From the NCBI RefSeq assembly GCF_000612845.1, contig NZ_CCAT010000071.1:1-36909 (forward strand): a DNA stretch of 36,909 nt. Reading direction: 5' to 3'. The DNA comes from Clostridium ihumii AP5. GTDB lineage: Bacteria > Bacillota > Clostridia > Clostridiales > Clostridiaceae. The notes beneath the pieces are model-generated. The model saw nothing but the letters and a program-made list of their open reading frames with translations, had not been told where the DNA came from and ran no database searches. A program made the translations under genes and the position numbers. Positions 19,428-26,160 of the stretch are shown here, piece after piece. The number at the start of each line of letters is the position of its first letter. Within the stretch, counting starts at the first letter, position 1.

Positions 19428-19940
19428 ATGGATGAGGTAAAAAGTATTATAAGTATTTTAAGCAATTATCACATATATATAACATTAGCACTTGTTGCAT
19501 TATTAGTAGTCTTTGCAATAATAATAATTGTATTGTTATCAAATGTGAATAAATTAGAGAAAAAATATAGAAAATTAATGAGAGGTACAAATAATAAAAA
19601 TCTTGAGGAATTATTATTAAAATACTTAGATACTATAGATGACGTTAAAGATAATAATGAAGAAATAAAGGACTTATGCAATAACACTAAAATGTTGATA
19701 GAACATTGTATACAAAAAGTTGCAATTGTAAGATATAAGGCATTTGAAGATGTGGGAAGTGATTTAAGTTATTCTATAGCATTATTAGATGGAAACAATG
19801 ATGGAATAGTTTTAACTAGTATATATGGAAGAAATGAAAGTACAACATATGCAAAACCTATAGATAAGGGTATATCTAGATATGACTTATCAGAAGAAGA
19901 AGAGAGTGTACTTCATGAAGCAATAAATAAATTTGAATAA
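19428..19940 (+). CDS. DUF4446 family membrane-anchored protein
   Basis: A 170-residue protein with one hydrophobic segment (about 17-39, IYITLALVALLVVFAIIIIVLL). A charged, probably coiled-coil region (NVNKLEKKYRKLMRG) follows, and then a soluble domain with VAIVRYKAFEDVGSDLSYSIALLDGNNDGIVLTSIYGR, which is the signature of DUF4446. The family commonly follows parB in clostridia; its function is unknown. The ribosome binding site is GAAAGGAAG. Membrane anchoring next to the segregation genes hints at a link with chromosome positioning, but that is only context. Confidence 0.88.
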   Translation: MDEVKSIISILSNYHIYITLALVALLVVFAIIIIVLLSNVNKLEKKYRKLMRGTNNKNLEELLLKYLDTIDDVKDNNEEIKDLCNNTKMLIEHCIQKVAIVRYKAFEDVGSDLSYSIALLDGNNDGIVLTSIYGRNESTTYAKPIDKGISRYDLSEEEESVLHEAINKFE

Positions 19941-19953
19941 TATAACTTATAGT

Positions 19954-19989
19954 AAAAAAATAATGTTTCACGTGAAACATTATTTTTTT
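19954..19989. terminator. Bidirectional terminator built around parS site 3
   Basis: A perfect 36-bp palindrome: seven A, TAATGTTTCAC, then its reverse complement ending in seven T. It lies between the converging DUF4446 and yyaC genes and offers a stem with T tails in both directions. The core 19964-19979 is a parS site. Confidence 0.9.
19964..19979. promoter_or_regulatory. parS: parS site 3 (perfect)
   Basis: The third exact TGTTTCACGTGAAACA, centred in the 36-bp palindrome. The three parS copies span 17480-19979, around noc-parAB. Confidence 0.97.
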
Positions 19990-20606
19990 TATTGTAAATC
20001 TATTTTACTTAGTAATTCTTTTACTGCATTATTAGGATTAACATGAGTTTTATGATTACTTCCAACTGTCTTTATTATAGAGTGATATATTCCATTAGAG
20101 ATAGCTGTGGCTAATTTCATAACAACAGACAATCTTGTATTTTGTAACACCATAAATTCTAATGAACCAGATATGTTCACTACTCCAGTGATACTTAAAT
20201 CTCCAACTGGAGGTAAATCTTTATTTAGTGCAGAGCCAGGAGTTATAGGTTTAGATTGAATAATCACATTTCCAACACTATGTATACTTCCTAAGCATGC
20301 ATCAACTGCAATTATAAATGGAAAACTAAAATTTTCACTAATAAAATTAAGATTTTCTTTTAAATTTTTTGCATGAATAGGATTATCTAAATCTCCCATT
20401 ATGTGAATTCTATCTCTCTTTAAAAACTTTAACTTTTCACCAACTAAAGGACCTAAACTATCACCTGTTGACCTGTCAGTTCCAATACAAAGTACAATTA
20501 TATCACGATTGCATTTTAATGCATTTAAAATTTCTTTTGAAATTACTTCACGAATATTATAAGAACAATCATTCGCTATTGAATCTAATTCTATTTTACT
20601 AACCAT
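19989..20606 (-). CDS. yyaC: YyaC family protein (germination-protease-like fold)
   Basis: A 205-residue protein of the YyaC family, which is related in fold to the spore protease GPR. Motifs seen include IVLCIGTDRSTGDSLGPLVG (nucleotide-independent hydrolase-like loop with Asp-Ser-Thr), VDACLGSIHSVG and KPITPGSALNKDLPPVGD. Homologues lie beside parAB in sporulating Firmicutes and are sporulation-associated; the activity is not firmly established. ATG 20606 is chosen because AGGAGG (20620-20615) is 8 bp away; a GTG two codons upstream is too close. It opposes the replication-aligned genes and ends in the parS-containing terminator. Confidence 0.88.
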   Translation of the reverse strand: MVSKIELDSIANDCSYNIREVISKEILNALKCNRDIIVLCIGTDRSTGDSLGPLVGEKLKFLKRDRIHIMGDLDNPIHAKNLKENLNFISENFSFPFIIAVDACLGSIHSVGNVIIQSKPITPGSALNKDLPPVGDLSITGVVNISGSLEFMVLQNTRLSVVMKLATAISNGIYHSIIKTVGSNHKTHVNPNNAVKELLSKIDLQ

Positions 20607-20671
20607 ACACACAACCTCCTATTTCAATTATTAACCAAAATAGAAACATATATACATGGATTTTAAAATAA

Positions 20672-20697
20672 AAAAATAAGGCAAAATGCCTTATTTT
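20672..20697 (-). terminator. Rho-independent terminator after the cysteine desulfurase gene
   Basis: AAAATAAGGCA (20673-20683) pairs with TGCCTTATTTT (20687-20697) around a 3-base loop, and on the minus strand a T run follows. The stem includes the end of the coding sequence and its stop codon (20691-20693). Confidence 0.88.
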
Positions 20698-21848
20698 AAT
20701 TTTGATAATATTTTGTTTAATGCTGATAAAGTATAATCTATATCTTTGTCATCATTAAAATATCCTAGACTAAAACGAAGAGAACCATTAGGATAAGATC
20801 CAACAGCTTTGTGTGCAAGTGGTGCACAATGAAGACCAGTTCTAGTAATGATTCCATATTCAGAATCAAGTAAAAATCCTAATTCACTATTATCTATTTT
20901 GGATGAATTTACAGATATAGAAGGGGTTCTATTAAAGGTTTCCTTACTTCCATATAAATTAATACTATTAATATTTAATAAACCATCAATAAATTTTTTA
21001 GCTAAATAGTCTTCGTGTTCCTTTATTGTTGTTAAACCTTCATTTTCAATGAATTTAATTCCAGCTAATAAACCAGCAATTCCAGGGGCATTCATTGTAC
21101 CACTTTCAAATTTATCAGGCATAAATGTTGGTTGATAAACATCTGATGAAGCACTTCCAGTTCCACCTTCAATTAGTGGCAGGCATATTTCATTTAGCTC
21201 ATCATTTATTAAAAAGCCACCAGTACCTTGAGGTCCAAATAAACTTTTGTGACCAGTAAAGGCAAGTGCACTACAATTTAACTCCTTAAAATCTACATTT
21301 ATGCATCCTGCACTTTGTGCAGAATCTATTATAAAGAAAATATTATTGTCTTTACATATGGAGCCAACTTCTTTTAGGGGCTGAATGCTACCTATAACAT
21401 TTGATGCATGAGACAATACAATAAGTTTAGTGTTTGATTTAATTTTAGATTTTAATTCATCTAATTTTATAAATCCATTTGCATCCGCATCAATTATGTC
21501 TAATTCTATAGTTCCTTCTTTTTGTAATTTATGTAATGGTCTTAATGTACTGTTGTGATCCATAACAGATGTTATTACATGCCATCCTTTTTGAACACAT
21601 CCACCTATCAAAGTATTTAAAGAATAAGTTATGTTAGGTGTAAAAATTACATTTTCAATTTTATCAAAGTTAAAAAAACTAGAAATAGCGTCTCTAGCCT
21701 CAAAAATTAATTGGTTTCCTTTTAAAGATGAACTGGAAGCTCCTCTTCCAACATTAGAACCTACTTGAGTCATATAATCATATATTGAATTATATACGCA
21801 TTGAGGTTTTGGATAAGATGTTGCACCATTATCTAAATAAACTTTCAT
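20691..21848 (-). CDS. Cysteine desulfurase family protein, possibly selenocysteine-lyase-like
   Basis: A 385-residue class V aminotransferase-fold PLP enzyme. It shows the PLP lysine Lys201 in FTGHKSLFGP, Asp175 in IIDSAQSAG, His98 in the MDHNS loop, and the sulfur- or selenium-accepting Cys341 in GLHCAPLAH. The RTGLHCAPLAHKAVGS region identifies the group typified by Enterococcus EF2568 rather than housekeeping IscS or SufS. Relatives often neighbour selenium-metabolism genes, and here yedF and a DUF3343 gene are divergent from it. The substrate could be cysteine or selenocysteine; context favours a selenium-delivery role. The start has GGAGG at about 8 bp. Confidence 0.85.
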   Translation of the reverse strand: MKVYLDNGATSYPKPQCVYNSIYDYMTQVGSNVGRGASSSSLKGNQLIFEARDAISSFFNFDKIENVIFTPNITYSLNTLIGGCVQKGWHVITSVMDHNSTLRPLHKLQKEGTIELDIIDADANGFIKLDELKSKIKSNTKLIVLSHASNVIGSIQPLKEVGSICKDNNIFFIIDSAQSAGCINVDFKELNCSALAFTGHKSLFGPQGTGGFLINDELNEICLPLIEGGTGSASSDVYQPTFMPDKFESGTMNAPGIAGLLAGIKFIENEGLTTIKEHEDYLAKKFIDGLLNINSINLYGSKETFNRTPSISVNSSKIDNSELGFLLDSEYGIITRTGLHCAPLAHKAVGSYPNGSLRFSLGYFNDDKDIDYTLSALNKILSKLK

Positions 21849-22100
21849 AATTATAACCTCCCTAAGTTCTTATAGGATTTAATTTTAAATTTTAACTTAT
21901 AATTCTATTAATTAAGAAAATTTAACATATAATTTTAAAATTAAAAAATTTAATTCTTAAGAATAATATATATAAGTAAAAAATATCAACCTATATAACT
22001 TATGTTAATTTTAATCTATAAGTAAAATAATGTATATTTACAATACCAATATATAATGGATATCTATTCATATTATAAATAGTATTTTGATAATCAAATT

Positions 22101-22109
22101 TGTTATAAT
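22101..22109 (+). promoter_or_regulatory. Extended -10 promoter of yedF
   Basis: TGT directly followed by TATAAT (22104-22109) forms a TGn-extended -10. The -35 region (22081-22086, AGTATT) is weak, as is common for extended -10 promoters. The start point would fall near 22116, inside the inverted repeat. Confidence 0.45.
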
Positions 22110-22141
22110 AAACATATATAAACGTAGTTCGTATATGTTTA
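22109..22141. promoter_or_regulatory. Operator-like inverted repeat upstream of yedF
   Basis: TAAACATATA (22109-22118) and TATATGTTTA (22132-22141) are perfect 10-bp reverse complements separated by 13 bp. The left arm begins at the last base of the -10 hexamer and covers the expected start site, so a bound repressor would block the promoter. The cognate regulator is unknown. Confidence 0.5.
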
Positions 22142-22209
22142 TATTAATATAATATAACTATGATTACAATTGAAATAAATAAATATGTTTCTTAGGGGAG
22201 GAATTAAAA

Positions 22210-22803
22210 ATGAATAATATAATTGACTGTAAGGGTTTAAATTGTCCATTACCACTTGTAAATACAAAAAAATATTTTGATGAAATAGAAAAAGGTAGTG
22301 CTACTACAATAGTAGATAACGAAGTGGCAAAAAACAATGTGTTAAAGTTTGCTGAAAATGCTGGATTTGAAGCAAATTTTGAAGAAAAAGATGGACTTTA
22401 TTACATAAATATTACAAAAGGTGAGAAAAGTGAAGAATGTAATTGTGAGGTTTGTGAAGAAACAAAAAAAACATTTACTTTAGTTGTAGGAACTGATAAA
22501 TTAGGTAATGGAGATGATGCTTTAGGAACAGCGTTAATGAAAAGTTATTTGTTTGCTTTATCTGAAGCTGATATAATACCAACAGATTTATTATTCTTAA
22601 ATTCAGGTGTAAAACTAGTTGTAGAAGGCTCTGAGGTTTTAGAGAGTATTAACAAATTAAAAGATAGAGGAGTTAATATTCAAAGTTGTGGAACTTGTTT
22701 AGATTTTTACAAAATAAAAGATAAAGTTCAAGTTGGAGATATAACTAATATGTACACTATTGTAGAATTAATGAATTCAAGTGATAAAACTATAAAATTA
22801 TAA
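22210..22803 (+). CDS. yedF: Selenium metabolism protein YedF
   Basis: A 197-residue two-domain protein. Residues 1-70 are a TusA/SirA-like sulfurtransferase domain with the active-site CPLPL (Cys12). A cysteine-bearing linker (Cys77, Cys79, Cys82) leads to a DsrE-like domain (about 88-197) with FTLVVGTDKLGNGDDALG and Cys160/Cys163 in SCGTCLDF. This architecture is that of YedF, associated by genome distribution with selenium use. A role in carrying activated sulfur or selenium between the desulfurase and an acceptor is plausible but not demonstrated. GGGGAGG precedes the ATG; the DUF3343 gene follows after 14 bp. Confidence 0.92.
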   Translation: MNNIIDCKGLNCPLPLVNTKKYFDEIEKGSATTIVDNEVAKNNVLKFAENAGFEANFEEKDGLYYINITKGEKSEECNCEVCEETKKTFTLVVGTDKLGNGDDALGTALMKSYLFALSEADIIPTDLLFLNSGVKLVVEGSEVLESINKLKDRGVNIQSCGTCLDFYKIKDKVQVGDITNMYTIVELMNSSDKTIKL

Positions 22804-22817
22804 ACTAGGAGAAAACT

Positions 22818-23072
22818 ATGGATTTATATTATATTTTAGTGTTTAACAATACTCATGAAGCAATGAAAGCTGAAAGTGTTTGTAAAAGTGAAAAAATAAA
22901 GTCAGTTATGATGCCAACACCATCATATATAACAAAAAGTTGTGGAATAAGTTTAAAAGTAAATGAAGATGAATTTGAAAAAATTAAAATATTAATTACT
23001 GATGAGAAGTTAGCTATTAAAACTATATTTAAAAAGGATATAAATTCTTATAGTGAAGTTTGCATCAAATAA
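22818..23072 (+). CDS. DUF3343 protein linked to selenium metabolism
   Basis: A small 84-residue protein with the DUF3343 pattern: a beta strand (YYILVFNNTHEAMKAE), then MMPTPSYITKSCGISLKV containing the invariant-looking Cys42. Cys22 and Cys82 are further thiols. The family commonly accompanies yedF and EF2568-like desulfurase genes; it may be a putative Se/S carrier, but no activity is established. The ribosome binding site AGGAG is 6 bp before ATG 22818. It is in an operon with yedF and is followed by a terminator. Confidence 0.85.
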   Translation: MDLYYILVFNNTHEAMKAESVCKSEKIKSVMMPTPSYITKSCGISLKVNEDEFEKIKILITDEKLAIKTIFKKDINSYSEVCIK

Positions 23073-23103
23073 AGTATATAGTAAAAACTATATACTTTAT
23101 TTT
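23071..23103 (+). terminator. Rho-independent terminator after the DUF3343 gene
   Basis: AAAGTATATAG (23071-23081) pairs perfectly with CTATATACTTT (23088-23098) over TAAAAA, followed by ATTTTTA. The stem is AT-rich but long. Confidence 0.8.
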
Positions 23104-23226
23104 TATACATAAAAACAAAATATGTATAAAAATAAATAATATGGTTAATAAATATTTGTAGATAAAATTTAATTATTAGTTTAGTATAGTATATATTAAT
23201 AATAAAATTAGATGAGGTGAGTTCAT

Positions 23227-23427
23227 ATGAAAGAATTTGATATAAATGATGTAGTTGAAACAAAAAAAACTCATGCTTGTGGCGGAAAAGAATGGAAAGT
23301 TATAAGAGTTGGGGCAGATGTAAAAATAAAGTGTTTAGAATGTGGAAGAATAGTAATGCTTCCAAGAAATAAATTTGCAAACTCAATAAAAAAAATAGTA
23401 GAAAAAGCAAGTAATTCGGAAGAATAA
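23227..23427 (+). CDS. DUF951 (YyzM-like) small protein
   Basis: A 66-residue protein with KTHACGGKEWKVIRVGADVK followed by KCLECGRIVMLPR, the defining sequence of DUF951. Cys18, Cys35 and Cys38 (HACGG, CLEC) suggest a small metal-binding beta-barrel. The function is unknown; it sits between the par region and rpsF in many Firmicutes (B. subtilis yyzM). GAGGTG lies 8 bp upstream of the ATG. The upstream 150 bp are AT-rich, with no confident promoter. Confidence 0.88.
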   Translation: MKEFDINDVVETKKTHACGGKEWKVIRVGADVKIKCLECGRIVMLPRNKFANSIKKIVEKASNSEE

Positions 23428-23459
23428 AATTAAATATATAGGTTTGTAAATTTTTTATA

Positions 23460-23488
23460 TTGCTTTTTGGATCTTAAAGTGATAAAAT
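23460..23488 (+). promoter_or_regulatory. Promoter of rpsF-ssb-rpsR
   Basis: TTGCTT (23460-23465, 4/6) and TAAAAT (23483-23488) are 17 bp apart, and the -10 is extended by TGA (23480-23482). The start would fall near 23495, just before the structured leader. Confidence 0.6.
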
Positions 23489-23500
23489 ACATTAATGTAA

Positions 23501-23537
23501 TCCCTGCTGTGCAAAGCACAGCCGTTAGTCCGAGGGG
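23501..23537 (+). promoter_or_regulatory. Likely S6:S18-binding autoregulatory leader of rpsF
   Basis: An inner 7-bp stem GCTGTGC/GCACAGC (23506-23512 and 23516-23522, loop AAA) is stacked on an outer stem TCCCT/AGGGG (23501-23505 and 23533-23537). A one-sided 3' bulge CGTTAGTCCG (23523-23532) lies between them. Including the last stem base, CCG directly follows the stem, as in the described S6:S18 motif that mimics the 16S rRNA site. The outer strand AGGGG overlaps the rpsF ribosome binding region, so binding could block translation. Assigned by structure and position. Confidence 0.68.
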
Positions 23538-23551
23538 AGGAGGTGAAACTA

Positions 23552-23839
23552 ATGAGAACATATGAAACTATATTTATATTACACCCATCATTAGACGAGG
23601 AAGCTGTAACTGCTAACATCGAAAAATTTAAAGGTGTAATAGAGAATAATGGTGGAGAGATCGAAAACGTTGATGTTTGGGGTAGAAGAAAGCTTGCTTA
23701 CGAAATCGCAAAAGTTAACGAAGGTCACTACACTCTTATAAACTTCAAATCTGAAACTGAATTACCTAAAGAATTAGACAGAGTATTCAGAATTACTGAT
23801 GGTGTTATAAGACATATCATAATCAATACAGAGAACTAA
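23552..23839 (+). CDS. rpsF: 30S ribosomal protein S6
   Basis: bS6, 95 residues, beginning MRTYETIFILHPSLDEEAV and including VDVWGRRKLAYEIAKVNEGHY, the family core. It pairs with S18 on the 30S platform. ATG 23552 is preferred over an in-frame GTG at 23543, which is part of the GGGGAGGAGGTG ribosome binding region. It is the first gene of the conserved rpsF-ssb-rpsR operon and is controlled by the leader at 23501-23537. Codon use is more C-containing than in neighbouring hypothetical genes, in keeping with high expression. Confidence 0.98.
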   Translation: MRTYETIFILHPSLDEEAVTANIEKFKGVIENNGGEIENVDVWGRRKLAYEIAKVNEGHYTLINFKSETELPKELDRVFRITDGVIRHIIINTEN

Positions 23840-23855
23840 TAGGTGGTGTTATTTT

Positions 23856-24293
23856 ATGAATAAAGTTGTATTAATCGGTAGATTAACTAAAGATCCTGAA
23901 CTGAAATTTGCTTCAACAGGAACAGCTGTAACCACATTCACTGTAGCCGTTAATAGAAGATTTAAGAGAGAGGGTCAACAGGATGCAGACTTTATACCAG
24001 TAGTGGTATGGGGAAAGCAAGCTGAAAGTACTGCAAATTATATGAGCAAAGGAAAGCTTATAGGAATTTCAGGAAGAATAGAAACTCGTTCTTATGAAGC
24101 TAAAGATGGCACAAGAAGATATGTTACTGAAGTAATCGCAGAAGAAGTTAGTTTCCTTGAATGGGGAGATAAGTCTTCAAATGCAAATACTATGGCTAAC
24201 AATGATAGTTATGCTCCAAACAATTTTTCAGGAAGTGATTTTATGTCATCAGACATAACACCAATGGATAATAGCGAGGACATACCATTTTAA
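23856..24293 (+). CDS. ssb: Single-stranded DNA-binding protein
   Basis: A 145-residue SSB with an OB fold at about 1-105 ([64 protein letters not shown]). A short, disordered Asn/Ser-rich linker and the acidic tail DNSEDIPF follow; the tail recruits partner proteins at forks. It is encoded between the S6 and S18 genes, as is usual in Firmicutes. The ribosome binding site is AGGTGG before the ATG; the gap to rpsF is 16 bp. Confidence 0.98.
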   Translation: MNKVVLIGRLTKDPELKFASTGTAVTTFTVAVNRRFKREGQQDADFIPVVVWGKQAESTANYMSKGKLIGISGRIETRSYEAKDGTRRYVTEVIAEEVSFLEWGDKSSNANTMANNDSYAPNNFSGSDFMSSDITPMDNSEDIPF

Positions 24294-24315
24294 GAAGGTA
24301 AGGAGGAGAGTAAGA

Positions 24316-24561
24316 ATGTCAATGGATCGTAAAAGAGGCGGAAACAGAAAAAGAGCAAAAAGAAAAGTTTGCGCATTTTGTGTTGATAAAGCTACAAGCA
24401 TAGATTACAAAGATATAAACAAATTAAGAAAGTACGTTACAGAAAGAGGTAAAATATTACCAAGAAGAATTTCTGGAAACTGTGCTAAGCACCAAAGAAT
24501 GCTTACAGTATCAATTAAGAGAGCTAGAAACATAGCTTTATTACCATTCACAACTGAATAG
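24316..24561 (+). CDS. rpsR: 30S ribosomal protein S18
   Basis: bS18, 81 residues, with the core [45 protein letters not shown]. It carries CxxC (Cys19, Cys22) and a third Cys in GNCAKHQ, so this is the potentially zinc-binding form. AGGAGGAG lies 7 bp before ATG 24316; an internal ATG at the third codon is possible but less well spaced. It is the last gene of rpsF-ssb-rpsR and is followed by a terminator. Confidence 0.98.
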   Translation: MSMDRKRGGNRKRAKRKVCAFCVDKATSIDYKDINKLRKYVTERGKILPRRISGNCAKHQRMLTVSIKRARNIALLPFTTE

Positions 24562-24569
24562 TAATATGA

Positions 24570-24602
24570 AAAGCAACAACTTTTAGTTGTTGCTTTATTT
24601 TT
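24570..24602 (+). terminator. Rho-independent terminator after rpsR
   Basis: AAAGCAACAAC (24570-24580) pairs with GTTGTTGCTTT (24586-24596) over TTTTA, followed by ATTTTTA. Confidence 0.9.
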
Positions 24603-24674
24603 ATATAAAAATATATATGAAAGTAATGATGTAAAATATTAAATGTAAAAAAATAGAAATATATTATTGATTTA

Positions 24675-24683
24675 TGGTATACT
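24675..24683 (+). promoter_or_regulatory. Possible extended -10 promoter for the MazG-like gene and gdpP operon
   Basis: TGG followed by TATACT (24678-24683) is an extended -10. No good -35 is visible. It lies about 170 bp before the start codon; the rest of the 240-bp spacer has no other recognisable element. Confidence 0.32.
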
Positions 24684-24850
24684 ATGTATAGAATTAAGAG
24701 CTATAATTGAAAATAATTATTATTATAAATGTTTGATAATTGAAAAAATAGCATATTTTTTGTAGTTTCCTCATGATAAAGTATGTATTGTTGCATTAAT
24801 TATGAAAAGAAACTAAAATAGATTTATAGCTTAAAAAGGGGTTGGGGGTT

Positions 24851-25168
24851 ATGAAAAAGAGTAATTTCAATATAATGTCAAATGTTAAAATTATTGAAAG
24901 CCTAAAGGCAGATTTACTATGTGTTATTGCTGATTTGTTTAAATTTTTAAGTAGAGGCAATAATGTTGCAAAAGAATCTATTTTAGAGTGTATTTCAGGG
25001 GCAATAATAACCCTTTATATACTTGCAGAAAGGCTTGGTTATTCTCATTTATCAGTAGATGAAACTATGAAAAAGAAACTTAAATTAGGAATTGTAGAGG
25101 AAGATTTCATAGAGAAAGATGGTAGAGATTTAAGCAAGTTATATGGCTATCTTAAAGAACGAAGTTAA
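24851..25168 (+). CDS. MazG-like family protein (small, clostridial)
   Basis: A 105-residue, mostly helical protein (LKADLLCVIADLFKFL, ECISGAIITLYILAERLGYSHLSVDETMKKKLKLG). The helix-rich pattern and the VDETMKKKLKLGI ending resemble the small MazG-like all-alpha family found in clostridia at this locus; the full set of acidic metal-binding residues of a MazG pyrophosphatase is not evident. Hydrolase activity is therefore doubtful. The start is ATG 24851 with a G-rich stretch upstream. It precedes the DUF2232 gene by 15 bp and is probably cotranscribed with it. Confidence 0.6.
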   Translation: MKKSNFNIMSNVKIIESLKADLLCVIADLFKFLSRGNNVAKESILECISGAIITLYILAERLGYSHLSVDETMKKKLKLGIVEEDFIEKDGRDLSKLYGYLKERS

Positions 25169-25183
25169 TTTATGGAGGAAAGA

Positions 25184-26149
25184 ATGGAAGAACAAAAGTT
25201 TAATTCAAGAACTTTATTAGAGATTATTTTAATATCTACAATAATAGTTATATTGACAATGATAACTTCATTTTTACCAACGTTAGCTACAGTAATATTA
25301 CCAATACCGATAATAATACTATATTTAAGAAGGAATATTAGTGAAACTTATATATGTATTATAATAACAATAATTGCATTGTCATTGGCAACAAATCCAC
25401 ATATAGCAGTTTTATTTGCAGCAATTTATGGATTGATTGGAATTGGAGTAGGATACTGTGTAAAGAATAATAAAAGTGCATATAGAACTTTTATTACTAC
25501 ATGTATTTTAACATTACTTAGCATAATAGTAGCAATTATTATATATACAACATTTATAGATAAGAAATCTATAATTGATTTGGTAAATGAAATTGTCTCA
25601 AGCATTCAAGTATATACAAGACAAAACTTGGAATATATAGCAGCAAATTTTTCAACAGATATGAGTGATATAATAGCTACGGTAACAAGTAAAGAAATGA
25701 TAGTTGGTTATATTCCTGTTGTATTGATTATGACTACATTTATATCATCATACTTAATACTAATTATTAGTAATAAAATATTAAAAAGTTTAAAAATGAA
25801 GGATATAAATGTGCTTCATTTTAGTAATTTTTATGTAAGTAATTTAATAGGGGCTTTTTTAATAGCCATTTTAGCTATATCAATTATTATTAAATCTAAA
25901 GAGATAGCAGACATAAAATATATTATAACAATAACTACTGGACTTGTAGTTGTTATATTTTTATTAAATGGAATGGCTACAATAAGTTATGTATTAAGAA
26001 AAAAAACACATCTTTCAAAAATAGCAACCATTATAGTTTTAGTGGTAACTTATTTTATGGGATTAGGAAATTTATATGCATTTCTTGGATTAGTGGAAAT
26101 GATATTTGATTTTAGAAAATTAGATCCTCATAGAATATTTAAAAAATAA
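25184..26149 (+). CDS. DUF2232 (YybS-like) multi-pass membrane protein
   Basis: A 321-residue integral membrane protein with about eight hydrophobic segments, including [53 protein letters not shown] and [16 protein letters not shown], and a C-terminal region [21 protein letters not shown]. The family (YybS) lies directly upstream of gdpP in Bacilli and Clostridia; its function is unknown, though the fixed pairing suggests c-di-AMP or envelope links. Of the two in-frame ATGs, 25184 is preferred because GGAGG (25174-25178) precedes it, whereas 25172 has no ribosome binding site. Confidence 0.85.
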   Translation: MEEQKFNSRTLLEIILISTIIVILTMITSFLPTLATVILPIPIIILYLRRNISETYICIIITIIALSLATNPHIAVLFAAIYGLIGIGVGYCVKNNKSAYRTFITTCILTLLSIIVAIIIYTTFIDKKSIIDLVNEIVSSIQVYTRQNLEYIAANFSTDMSDIIATVTSKEMIVGYIPVVLIMTTFISSYLILIISNKILKSLKMKDINVLHFSNFYVSNLIGAFLIAILAISIIIKSKEIADIKYIITITTGLVVVIFLLNGMATISYVLRKKTHLSKIATIIVLVVTYFMGLGNLYAFLGLVEMIFDFRKLDPHRIFKK

Positions 26150-26160
26150 AGGAGCTTGAT

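Larger units (their letters stand above)
21849..22209. other. Divergent regulatory region between the desulfurase gene and yedF
   Basis: 361 bp, almost entirely A/T, without a coding frame. It must contain promoters for both directions. On the plus strand an extended -10 (TGTTATAAT, 22101-22109) and an inverted repeat at 22109-22141 can be recognised. I found no convincing hexamer pair for the minus-strand gene, and no riboswitch or SECIS-like element. Confidence 0.6.

Noticed and set aside
21849-22209. SECIS element or selenium riboswitch upstream of yedF
   Set aside because: No in-frame UGA or suitable stem-loop is present; only the simple inverted repeat is visible.
23048-23263. 71-codon minus-strand frame over the DUF3343 terminator and the DUF951 start
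   Set aside because: The product is Tyr/Ile/Leu-rich low-complexity from AT-rich DNA, with no ribosome binding site.
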